Source: an uncultured Shinella sp.
GTDB taxonomy: Bacteria; Pseudomonadota; Alphaproteobacteria; Rhizobiales; Rhizobiaceae
DNA: 6,803 bases
Assembly: GCF_946479415.1 (NCBI RefSeq)
Contig: NZ_CAMLFY010000175.1
Span: 1-6,803 of the forward strand
Direction: 5' to 3'
In this document: positions 1 through 4,647 of the stretch, in pieces
How positions within the stretch are numbered: position 1 is the first letter of the stretch
How the letters are laid out: every line of letters starts with the position of its first letter
Made by a program: the position numbers and the translations under genes
The notes under the pieces: model-generated
Told to the model about the DNA's origin: nothing
Database searches by the model: none
What the model saw: the letters and a program-made list of their open reading frames with translations, nothing else

Positions 1-301
1 GAAGATCACCATGGCGCCGAAGGTGCTGCTCAAGGCGGCGGGCTTTGTCGTGCGCGATCCGGCCGAGGGGCACCTCTGCTGCGGCTCGGCCGGCACCTAC
101 AACATCCTGCAACCGGAAATCTCCGGCAAGCTGAAGGCGCGCAAGGTCAATAACATCGAGGCGACCAAGCCCGACGTGATCGCGACCGGCAATATCGGCT
201 GCATCACGCAGATCGCGACCGGAACGGCGATCCCCATCCTGCATACGGTCGAGCTGCTCGACTGGGCCTATGGCGGGACGAAGCCGGCTGTGCTTTCCTG
301 A
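1..301 (+). CDS. glcF: Glycolate oxidase iron-sulfur subunit GlcF, C-terminal end (5' partial)
   Basis: This is the C-terminal ~99 residues of GlcF. The reading frame is open from the left edge (first full codon at position 2) and ends with TGA at 299-301. GlcF is the Fe-S electron-transfer subunit of the GlcDEF complex, which oxidises glycolate to glyoxylate. The visible part carries the second cysteine-rich (CCG) domain: the motif HLCCGSAGTYN, then, about 37 residues later, the ATGNIGC segment with the last conserved cysteine. The order and the downstream ILHTVELLDWA end match my recollection of E. coli GlcF. The N-terminal 2x[4Fe-4S] ferredoxin-like part, and presumably glcD/glcE, lie outside the window to the left. 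The ATG at position 11 is internal, not a start. The family call is firm. I infer membership of a glc operon from the family only. Confidence 0.92.
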   Translation, partial: KITMAPKVLLKAAGFVVRDPAEGHLCCGSAGTYNILQPEISGKLKARKVNNIEATKPDVIATGNIGCITQIATGTAIPILHTVELLDWAYGGTKPAVLS

Positions 302-318
302 TCCTGTCACGTGCGGAA

Positions 319-347
319 CTGCCGGCCCTCTGGCGCTTTGCTAGAGG
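319..347 (+). promoter_or_regulatory. Candidate sigma-70 promoter for the 146-aa exported protein gene
   Basis: CTGCCG (319-324) and TAGAGG (342-347) are separated by exactly 17 bases and sit about 30 bases before the ATG at 378. The -10 is preceded by C, giving the CTAnnn form seen at other candidate promoters in this window. The match to the rhizobial consensus (CTTGAC-N17-CTATAT) is partial, so transcription could also be read-through from glcF, which ends 76 bases upstream of the next start. Confidence 0.3.
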
Positions 348-377
348 ATCGGCATTGCAATCCCTCCGGAGATCCCG

Positions 378-818
378 ATGCGCCGCCTTCTGCTTTCGCT
401 CGCCGCCGTTGCCGCGCTGTCCTCGCCCGCCTTCGCCACCGGCGGCTTCAGCTGCGCGATCAAGGATGCCAACATCATCTTCGATGCGGAGGGCGGTTTC
501 AGCTACGGTCTCGGCGGCGGCTTCCTGAATTTCCGTGGCGAGATCGTCCTGCCGAAGGAGATTGCGCCGAAGGGGCTGGAGCGCGTGACGCTGACGCCGT
601 CGCATCTCGGGCATGACTGGCTCTATGACGGCGAGTTGCGCCTGCTGCTGCATGCGGAAACCGAGGGCGACCTGCCGTTCGGCTCGATCGACCTCATCGT
701 CAAGACCACGATGGGCGAGGACGAGATCAGCTATGACGGCGACTACAGAATGATCGTGCACAAGGCGGAAGGCGAGGGGATCGAGCGCACCGGCAAGGTC
801 TCCTGCTCGGTCGGCTGA
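378..818 (+). CDS. Exported protein of unknown function, 146 aa
   Basis: I do not recognise a named family. Residues 1-20 form a clear Sec signal peptide: Arg-Arg at positions 2-3, a Leu/Ala-rich core, and a probable cleavage site after AFA-20. The mature part is about 126 residues, glycine-rich near residues 39-48 and otherwise alternating hydrophobic/polar, as in beta-strand proteins. It has only two cysteines, Cys26 and Cys143, near the two ends of the mature chain; in the periplasm they could form a disulfide that closes the fold. No transmembrane segment follows the signal peptide and no lipobox is visible. The ATG at 378 is supported by GGAG at 368-371, six bases upstream. The gene follows glcF by 76 bases on the same strand but shows no link to glycolate metabolism. 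It ends in a hairpin shared with the convergent L,D-transpeptidase gene. Coding status is well supported; function is unknown. Confidence 0.8.
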   Translation: MRRLLLSLAAVAALSSPAFATGGFSCAIKDANIIFDAEGGFSYGLGGGFLNFRGEIVLPKEIAPKGLERVTLTPSHLGHDWLYDGELRLLLHAETEGDLPFGSIDLIVKTTMGEDEISYDGDYRMIVHKAEGEGIERTGKVSCSVG

Positions 819-824
819 AACGAC

Positions 825-847
825 GATGCCGGCGCGAGGCCGGCATC
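825..847. terminator. Probable shared hairpin terminator between convergent genes
   Basis: GATGCCGGC (825-833) pairs perfectly with GCCGGCATC (839-847) around a 5-base loop. It lies 6 bases after the stop of the + strand exported-protein gene and 23 bases after the stop of the - strand L,D-transpeptidase gene, where a bidirectional terminator is expected. Neither side has a strong U tract; the - strand continues GTCGTTTC. Efficiency may therefore be modest. Confidence 0.5.
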
Positions 848-870
848 CGAAAGGTTTGGGTGACGGCGGA

Positions 871-1581
871 TCAGCCGCCGAAGCCGAAGAGGTTGCCGAA
901 GAAATCGACGCCCCTGTCGTTGTAGCTCACCGCGCCCTGGCGGTTGCCGGGGCCGACCACGATGACCTTGGTGCCGATGTCGGCGCGGGCATAGAGATGC
1001 TCGACGTCCTTGTTCATCATGCGGATGCAGCCTGACGACATGTTGAGGCCGATCGTCCAGGGCTGGTTCGTGCCGTGGATGCGGAAGATCGTGTCGCGGC
1101 CGCCCTTGTAGAGATACATGGCGCGCGCACCGAGCGGATTGTCCTCGCCGCCTTCCTGCACCACGGGCAGGATGCGGCCCTTCTTGGCCTCGCGGCGGCG
1201 CATCTCGGCCGGCGGCGTCCAGCTCGGCCATTCCGCCTTGCGGCCGACCTTCACCACGCCCGACCAGCCGAAGCCTTCACGGCCGACACCGATGCCGTAA
1301 CGCGTCGCGCGGTTGTTGCCTTCGACATAGTAGAGGAACTTGTTGTTGGTATCGACGATGACCGTGCCGGGCGCCTGGTCGGTGACGAACCGCACCTTGG
1401 TACGCTTGAACTTCTGTGCGACCTGCTTCTTGCTCTGTTCCTGGGCAACGAGCGTGACGTCCGATGCCGCGACTGACTGGTTGCTCTTGATGGCGCCGGG
1501 GAAGGCGTTTGCCGACGTCACCGGAAGGATCGCCGTGGCGGCGATGGTCGCCGCCAGCAAGATCGAAGCGTATTTCCGCAT
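871..1581 (-). CDS. L,D-transpeptidase (YkuD domain), periplasmic, 236 aa
   Basis: This enzyme acts on peptidoglycan stem peptides in the periplasm, forming meso-DAP-DAP (3-3) cross-links or attaching proteins to DAP. Residues 1-26 are a signal peptide (cleavage probably after SANA). A Lys/Gln-rich linker spans about 40-65. The YkuD domain covers about 70-210 and starts at PGTVIVDTNNKFLYY. The catalytic signature is present: His169 in RIHGTN, and Ser182-Ser183-Gly184-Cys185-Ile-Arg187, with Cys185 the nucleophile. The ErfK/YbiS-type segment EWPSWTPP lies at 118-125. The SSGC form, rather than SHGC, is a known variant, and the paralogue upstream shares it. An unusual Gly/Phe-rich tail (residues 227-236) follows the domain. 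The start ATG (1579-1581) is preceded by GAGGG (1593-1589), 7 bases away. The gene lies downstream of its paralogue on the same strand, but a hairpin and a candidate promoter lie between them, so it probably has its own transcript. The specific reaction (3-3 cross-linking or protein anchoring) cannot be read from sequence. Confidence 0.95.
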   Translation of the reverse strand: MRKYASILLAATIAATAILPVTSANAFPGAIKSNQSVAASDVTLVAQEQSKKQVAQKFKRTKVRFVTDQAPGTVIVDTNNKFLYYVEGNNRATRYGIGVGREGFGWSGVVKVGRKAEWPSWTPPAEMRRREAKKGRILPVVQEGGEDNPLGARAMYLYKGGRDTIFRIHGTNQPWTIGLNMSSGCIRMMNKDVEHLYARADIGTKVIVVGPGNRQGAVSYNDRGVDFFGNLFGFGG

Positions 1582-1612
1582 GTGTAGTCCCTCTCAATCC
1601 CTGAATTGCGCG

Positions 1613-1640
1613 AGGCTAACCGAGTCCTGACCGATTTCAA
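1613..1640 (-). promoter_or_regulatory. Candidate promoter of the 236-aa L,D-transpeptidase gene
   Basis: On the - strand, TTGAAA (1640-1635) and TAGCCT (1618-1613) are 16 bases apart. Transcription from here would give a leader of roughly 25 bases containing the GAGGG ribosome-binding site before the ATG at 1581. The -35 is a good match and the -10 only a fair one. A perfect 15-base palindrome lies just upstream. Confidence 0.35.
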
Positions 1641-1645
1641 GACGG

Positions 1646-1660
1646 CTTGCTGCCAGCAAG
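1646..1660. promoter_or_regulatory. 15-bp perfect palindrome upstream of an L,D-transpeptidase promoter; candidate operator
   Basis: CTTGCTG-C-CAGCAAG has seven-base arms around a single central base. It sits 5 bases upstream of the candidate -35 (1635-1640, - strand), a usual place for an activator or repressor site. No regulator is assigned; the call is from symmetry and position only. Confidence 0.35.
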
Positions 1661-1715
1661 ACGCATGTGAGGGCGATTTTCTTCGCTCTGTTGCCGAAGA
1701 GACCGCTATGAACGC

Positions 1716-1750
1716 AAACATCTCCAGCCGCGAGGCAGCCGGAGATGTTT
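1716..1750 (-). terminator. Hairpin terminator after the 251-aa L,D-transpeptidase gene
   Basis: AAACATCTCC (1716-1725) and GGAGATGTTT (1741-1750) form a perfect 10-bp stem, with a small GCC/GGC inner stem (1727-1729 with 1734-1736) in the 15-base loop. Read on the - strand it lies 21 bases beyond the TAA (1774-1772) and ends in TTT followed by GCGTT, a weak U tract. It is the best candidate for ending the upstream gene before the next L,D-transpeptidase gene. Confidence 0.55.
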
Positions 1751-1771
1751 TGATGACGGTCTATGCTTGCC

Positions 1772-2527
1772 TTAGATCACGATGACCTTGGTGCCGACAT
1801 TCACGCGGTCGTAGAGATCGACGACGTCTTCGTTGCGCATGCGGATGCAGCCTGAGGATACCGCATAGCCGATCGTCCAGGGCGCGTTCGTGCCGTGGAT
1901 GCGGTAGAGCGTCGAGCCGAGATACATGGCACGCGAGCCGAGCGGGTTTTCCGGGCCGCCTTCCATCGAAGCCGGCAGGTAATGGCCTTTGGCGGCCTCG
2001 CGGGTGATCATTTCCTGCGGCGGCGTCCAGGTCGGCCATTCGGCCTTGCGGGTTATCGTGTGGGCACCTGCCCATTCGAAGCCCGGCTTGCCGACGCCCA
2101 CGCCGTAGCGTCGCGCCTGGCCGTTCCCGAGCACCAGGTAGAGGAAGCGGTTGTTGGTGTCGATGATGATCGTGCCGGCCTTGTGCTCCGTCTCGTAGGA
2201 CACGGTTTGCGGCAGATACATCGGGTCGAATTTCGATTTGATGACGTTGCGCGCCTGGCCGGTCGCCGAGACCTGCTCGACGCGGGCGACATTCTCGCGG
2301 CGGATCACGCGGCGCTGCTGCACCTGCTGGCGCTGGATGATGCGGCGCGTGTTGACGGCGGGCTGTACGCCTTCGCCGGTCAGCTGCATTACCCAGGGCG
2401 CGGTGAGGTCGGGACTGATGATGACGGGCGGCTGGCTGATGTAACGGTCGTTGGCCTGGGCTGCCGTCGTGATGGCCAGAAGGGTGGTGGCCAAAAAGGT
2501 CTTGGCTAAAAGGGTGCGTATCAACAT
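1772..2527 (-). CDS. L,D-transpeptidase (YkuD domain), periplasmic, 251 aa, paralogue of the downstream gene
   Basis: This second YkuD L,D-transpeptidase is exported to the periplasm to act on peptidoglycan. The signal peptide covers about residues 1-25 (probable cleavage after AAQA). A Gln/Arg-rich, probably extended linker spans about 60-95, so it is more basic than its neighbour. The catalytic domain spans about 115-251 and begins KAGTIIIDTNNRFLYL. His211 (YRIHGTN) and Cys227 (SSGCIRMRN) have the same 16-residue spacing as in the paralogue, and EWPTWTPP (163-170) is also shared. The protein ends right at the domain (TKVIVI), without the Gly/Phe tail, and is about four residues shorter just before the catalytic His. 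The ATG at 2525-2527 is the only good start: an in-frame TAG lies five codons upstream. Its ribosome-binding site is weak. The gene diverges from tag across 216 bp. N-terminal differences suggest the paralogues differ in location or partner rather than chemistry. Confidence 0.95.
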   Translation of the reverse strand: MLIRTLLAKTFLATTLLAITTAAQANDRYISQPPVIISPDLTAPWVMQLTGEGVQPAVNTRRIIQRQQVQQRRVIRRENVARVEQVSATGQARNVIKSKFDPMYLPQTVSYETEHKAGTIIIDTNNRFLYLVLGNGQARRYGVGVGKPGFEWAGAHTITRKAEWPTWTPPQEMITREAAKGHYLPASMEGGPENPLGSRAMYLGSTLYRIHGTNAPWTIGYAVSSGCIRMRNEDVVDLYDRVNVGTKVIVI

Positions 2528-2559
2528 CGGACGTACTCGCTACTGATCGTCGCCGGTCT

Positions 2560-2583
2560 GCGCCGCCAAGCAAGATGCGGCGC
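2560..2583 (-). other. GC-rich hairpin in the likely leader of the 251-aa L,D-transpeptidase gene
   Basis: GCGCCGC (2560-2566) and GCGGCGC (2577-2583) form a perfect 7-bp stem with a 10-base loop, 33-56 bases upstream of the ATG at 2527. If the transcript starts upstream of it, the leader would carry a stable structure. In GC-rich DNA such stems also arise by chance. Confidence 0.25.
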
Positions 2584-2624
2584 CGGTTCGGGAGGAATGC
2601 TTGCACCCTCGAATGAAGCGAATG

Positions 2625-2640
2625 GTAAACGGCCGTTCAC
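2625..2640. promoter_or_regulatory. 16-bp near-perfect palindrome between divergent genes; candidate operator
   Basis: GTAAACGGCCGTTCAC is symmetric at seven of eight base pairs (the A2627/C2638 pair fails). It lies about 98 bp from the 251-aa L,D-transpeptidase start and 104 bp from the tag start, in the middle of their shared upstream region. The GTAAACG..CGTT(T/C)AC form is reminiscent of LacI/GntR-type operators, but no such regulator is in the window. No convincing -35/-10 pair could be placed for either gene. Confidence 0.35.
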
Positions 2641-2733
2641 GAAACCTCGAACGATCCGATAAAGCTTTGAGTAGGGTTATTGCCGGCTTTCCAAATGTGG
2701 TTGACGAGTGGTAAAGCGGAACAAAAGGAAAAC

Positions 2734-2738
2734 GGAGG
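2734..2738 (+). promoter_or_regulatory. Ribosome-binding site that fixes the tag start
   Basis: GGAGG lies five bases before the ATG at 2744. The in-frame GTG at 2708, twelve codons upstream, has no comparable site and would add a Lys/Arg-rich tail not expected in Tag proteins, so 2744 is preferred. Confidence 0.75.
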
Positions 2739-2743
2739 CGGCG

Positions 2744-3373
2744 ATGACGACACGGGGACTGCTGGACGGCGACGACGGGCGCACGCGCTGCGCATGGCAT
2801 GGCAATCTGGAGGATTACCGCCGTTATCACGACGAGGAATGGGGCAACCCCGTCACCAGCGATATCAGGCTTTTCGAGAAGATCTGCCTTGAGGGGTTCC
2901 AGTCGGGCCTCTCCTGGCTGACGATCCTGCGCAAGCGGGAGGGCTTCCGTGCGGCCTTCGCCGGCTTCGATTTCGACAAGGTCGCATTGTTCGATGATGA
3001 TGATATCGCCCGCTGCCTTGCCGATACCGGCATCGTGCGCCACCGCGGCAAGATCGTCTCGACGATCAACAACGCCAAGCGCGCGCAGGCGCTGCGCGGC
3101 GAGTTCGGCACGCTCGCACGCTACTTCTGGAGCTTCGAGCCGACGCCGCAGGAGCGGCCGGATCGGGTGGAGTGGGATATCATCGTCGCCAATCCCACGA
3201 CGCCCACCTCGGTGCGCCTGTCGAAGGATCTGAAGAAGCGCGGCTGGACCTTCGTTGGGCCGACGACCGTCTACGCCTTCATGCAGGCGATGGGTCTGGT
3301 AAACGATCATGTCGAGGGTTGTTTCTGCCGCCCGGAAGTCGAAGCGAAGAGAAACGAGCTGGCGCGTCCCTAA
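2744..3373 (+). CDS. tag: DNA-3-methyladenine glycosylase I (Tag), 209 aa
   Basis: Tag removes 3-methyladenine (and 3-methylguanine) from alkylated DNA, the first step of base excision repair, in the cytoplasm. The protein spans the whole family. RCAWHG is near the N-terminus, followed by YHDEEWG and then LFEKICLEGFQSGLSWLTIL, with Glu50 and Trp58 aligned to the E. coli base-recognition residues Glu38 and Trp46. RHRGKI is at 99-104, KKRGWTFVGPTT at 164-175, and LVNDHVEGC at 185-193. The four zinc-snap ligands are all present (Cys16, His29, His189, Cys193), so the enzyme should be functional. It is about 20 residues longer than the E. coli enzyme, mainly through short N- and C-terminal extensions. 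It stands alone: a divergent gene lies upstream and 159 bases follow to the next + strand gene. No ada box or obvious promoter was identified. Confidence 0.96.
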   Translation: MTTRGLLDGDDGRTRCAWHGNLEDYRRYHDEEWGNPVTSDIRLFEKICLEGFQSGLSWLTILRKREGFRAAFAGFDFDKVALFDDDDIARCLADTGIVRHRGKIVSTINNAKRAQALRGEFGTLARYFWSFEPTPQERPDRVEWDIIVANPTTPTSVRLSKDLKKRGWTFVGPTTVYAFMQAMGLVNDHVEGCFCRPEVEAKRNELARP

Positions 3374-3402
3374 TTCTAGGGATGCCGACACAAATATATC
3401 TT

Positions 3403-3420
3403 TGATTCTACAACGAATCA
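3403..3420. repeat. 18-bp inverted repeat containing two GANTC (CcrM) sites
   Basis: TGATTC-TACAAC-GAATCA has perfect 6-bp arms around a 6-base spacer. Each arm contains a GANTC site (GATTC 3404-3408, GAATC 3415-3419), the target of the alphaproteobacterial cell-cycle methylase CcrM. A second overlapping symmetry pairs CTACA (3408-3412) with TGTAG (3421-3425). The element is in the AT-richer gap after tag, 113 bases before the 73-aa gene. Confidence 0.4.
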
Positions 3421-3424
3421 TGTA

Positions 3425-3438
3425 GCTTGATCTCAAGC
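3425..3438. promoter_or_regulatory. 14-bp palindrome, candidate operator/promoter element before the 73-aa gene
   Basis: GCTTGA-TC-TCAAGC has perfect 6-bp arms and follows directly on the GANTC inverted repeat. TTGATC (3428-3433) inside it could serve as a -35, with TACATC (3449-3454) as a weak -10 at 15-base spacing; TATCAT at 3444-3449 is a better hexamer but is badly spaced. It is not an FNR site, because the spacing between half sites is too short. Confidence 0.3.
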
Positions 3439-3532
3439 GGCATTATCATACATCGGAAAGTCTGGGGACGACCTGCGCGTGCGTAGTCGTGATGGGCCGC
3501 TTTATGCTGAATGATTTGGCATGAGGGGAAAC

Positions 3533-3754
3533 ATGGCGCCAAAAGCATCCGCATTCGACGATAGTTGTCTTGAACACTGGGCCTGCGACAAGGCTCAGGA
3601 AATCATGCTCCGGGAGGGTTTCCGCCTCATCCGGACCGCCCGCAGCGGCAACAACACCGAACTTCGCGAAACGAGTCTCCTGATGGCCCGCGCCATCGCG
3701 GCCTCGCTCGTCGAGGCCTCAGTGGCCCAACGGTCGCTTCCTGCCGGCGAATAG
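3533..3754 (+). CDS. Small protein of unknown function, 73 aa
   Basis: I do not recognise this protein. It has no signal peptide and no membrane segment, so it is probably cytoplasmic. The chain looks mostly helical: residues around 17-31 (EHWACDKAQEIMLRE) and 48-66 (an Ala/Leu/Met-rich helix) flank a polar Arg/Ser/Asn-rich turn. There are two cysteines, Cys12 and Cys18, close to the N-terminus. I chose ATG 3533 because a G-rich site (GAGGGG, 3523-3528) lies four bases upstream. ATG 3521, four codons earlier, has none and itself overlaps that site. The gene ends with TAG 31 bases before a strong terminator, and it is the only gene between that terminator and tag. These facts, with GC-rich codon use like the neighbours, support it as a real single-gene unit. 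It could be a small regulatory protein, but nothing here shows a function. Confidence 0.6.
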   Translation: MAPKASAFDDSCLEHWACDKAQEIMLREGFRLIRTARSGNNTELRETSLLMARAIAASLVEASVAQRSLPAGE

Positions 3755-3784
3755 GGGCTGCGCAACGTCTGAGCGATCAACGGA

Positions 3785-3812
3785 AAGGCCCGCCGGTTTC
3801 CCGGCGGGCCTT
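3785..3812. terminator. Strong bidirectional rho-independent terminator
   Basis: AAGGCCCGCCGG (3785-3796) and CCGGCGGGCCTT (3801-3812) form a perfect 12-bp stem with a TTTC loop. It is followed on + by CGTTCTT and on - by TCCGTT. It lies between the convergent 73-aa gene and the DUF305 gene (28 bases past the latter's stop) and probably ends both transcripts. Confidence 0.85.
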
Positions 3813-3840
3813 CGTTCTTAGACTTGGCTTTCGTCAAGCG

Positions 3841-4236
3841 TTACTTGGCGTTCTTTGCCAGCCATTCCTTCATCATGGCAATCTCGCCCTCCTGGGCGGT
3901 GATTACGTCCTCAGCCAGCTTGCGGATGTCGGCATCCTTGCCATGCTCCAGCTCCACCTTCGCCATGTCGATCGCCCCCTGATGATGGGCGATCATGCCG
4001 CGCACGAAATCGACATCGGCATTGCCGGTGAAGTCGATCGCCATGGCCGCATGCATCTTCGCATTGGCGTCGATAAAGGCCTGCGTGGAGGGGCTGCCGT
4101 CTGCGGGCGCGTCCATCGTCATGCCCTGATGGGCGGAATGGTCGGCCTCCTGGGCGAGGGCGGGCAGGGTGAAGGCGAGCGAAAGGGCTGCGCCTAGAGC
4201 AATTCCAGCAAAAGTGCGAAGCGGTTTTGCGTTCAT
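3841..4236 (-). CDS. DUF305-family exported protein, 131 aa (possible copper/metal-binding)
   Basis: DUF305 proteins are small, mostly exported four-helix proteins with a ferritin-like fold; one studied member, cyanobacterial CopM, binds copper. Here residues 1-28 are a signal peptide (cleavage probably after ALA-28). A His/Met-rich stretch follows (HSAHQGMTMD, 33-42), which could ligate soft metals. The DUF305 core spans about 50-128, with the family hallmark FVRGMIAHHQGAIDMAK at 77-93 and a second helix ending GEIAMMKEWL at 117-126. The paired histidines 84-85 and the methionines 81, 91, 121 and 122 are typical of the family. ATG 4236 is preceded by a modest purine-rich GGAAAAG. The gene lies 51 bases downstream of another exported His/Cys gene on the same strand and ends at a strong terminator, so it is probably last in a short operon. 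A role in periplasmic metal binding is inference from family and residues. Confidence 0.9.
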   Translation of the reverse strand: MNAKPLRTFAGIALGAALSLAFTLPALAQEADHSAHQGMTMDAPADGSPSTQAFIDANAKMHAAMAIDFTGNADVDFVRGMIAHHQGAIDMAKVELEHGKDADIRKLAEDVITAQEGEIAMMKEWLAKNAK

Positions 4237-4250
4237 TGTCTTTTCCAGTT

Positions 4251-4291
4251 CTGAACAGAGTAGAGCAAGGGAATTTTCTCGGTTTGTTCAG
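4251..4291. repeat. Inverted repeat CTGAACA / TGTTCAG between two - strand genes
   Basis: CTGAACA (4251-4257) and TGTTCAG (4285-4291) are exact reverse complements 27 bases apart. They flank the gap before the DUF305 start and touch the TGA (4290-4288) of the gene upstream. It could be a weak mRNA hairpin that tunes expression between the two genes or a split operator. The long spacer makes chance plausible. Confidence 0.2.
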
Positions 4292-4608
4292 GACCGGGGA
4301 GGGGGATCGAGCGGCCGCAACTCAAGGCCGGCAAGGGCCGGCGGTATGGCGGGTGTGCGTTCCGAAACGACGAGCAGGCGCCCGGCGGGTTCGATCCGTT
4401 CGGCTTCTATCGCAAAACAGGCGGAACAGGCCACGGGATGGGCCATCGGCTTGGTCTTGCCATGATCGCCGCCACCGTCCTTGCCGTCCCTATCATGCAT
4501 GGCATGCACGCCGGCAGGCTGGCCGACAGCCATCGTCGCCGCCATCGCCGGCAGCCAGCCGGAGAATAGAGCGCCCAGGATGGCGAGAACGAACAGAAAC
4601 TGCCTCAT
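4288..4608 (-). CDS. Exported His/Met/CxxC protein of unknown function, 106 aa
   Basis: Residues 1-23 form a signal peptide or N-terminal membrane anchor (hydrophobic LFVLAILGALFSGWLP, then AMA). The mature part is small and low in complexity. Around 34-58 it is rich in His, Met, Asp and Gly (VHAMHDRDGKDGGGDHG), followed by a HPVACSAC segment containing a CxxC (Cys61, Cys64), and it ends in a Pro-rich tail. The composition and size recall DUF2946-like exported proteins often found near copper genes, but I cannot confirm the family. His35, Met37, His38, His49, His57 and the CxxC could bind a metal. The ATG at 4608 has no clear ribosome-binding site; it lies 39 bases after the stop of the PAS-like gene, so coupled translation is possible. 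DUF305 follows by 51 bases. The signal peptide and strand-consistent neighbours support a real gene, though it is a short one. Confidence 0.65.
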   Translation of the reverse strand: MRQFLFVLAILGALFSGWLPAMAATMAVGQPAGVHAMHDRDGKDGGGDHGKTKPMAHPVACSACFAIEAERIEPAGRLLVVSERTPAIPPALAGLELRPLDPPPRS

Positions 4609-4647
4609 GACGAAAGAGATAGGCAGTCGTCCGGCAAAAGGGAAGGG

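Noticed and set aside
308..313. CACGTG palindrome after glcF
   Set aside because: A six-base palindrome is expected by chance and lies upstream of no convincing promoter element.
204..761. 185-codon - strand frame opposite glcF and the 146-aa gene
   Set aside because: It is antisense to two supported genes and Arg/Ala-biased with no recognisable domain.
864..880. CGGCGG/CCGCCG hairpin spanning the stop of the 236-aa L,D-transpeptidase gene
   Set aside because: It arises from the Gly-Gly coding end plus GC-rich flank; the hairpin at 825-847 is the better terminator.
1761..2606. 281-codon - strand frame overlapping the 251-aa L,D-transpeptidase
   Set aside because: It is frame-shifted relative to the YkuD domain and has His/Arg/Pro-biased composition; it carries no catalytic motif.
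2701..2729. TTGACG at 2701-2706 as the tag -35
   Set aside because: No acceptable -10 at 16-18 bases downstream (the sequence is AAAGGA-like) and it would leave almost no leader before the ribosome-binding site.
2708..2743. GTG start for tag twelve codons upstream
   Set aside because: It has no ribosome-binding site, while GGAGG sits five bases before ATG 2744; the added Lys/Arg-rich tail is not typical of the family.
2540..3436. 298-codon frame on - across tag, longer than tag itself
   Set aside because: Tag is certain from its catalytic and zinc-binding residues; the opposite frame is a GC-rich shadow with Arg/Ala/Glu-biased composition and no motif.
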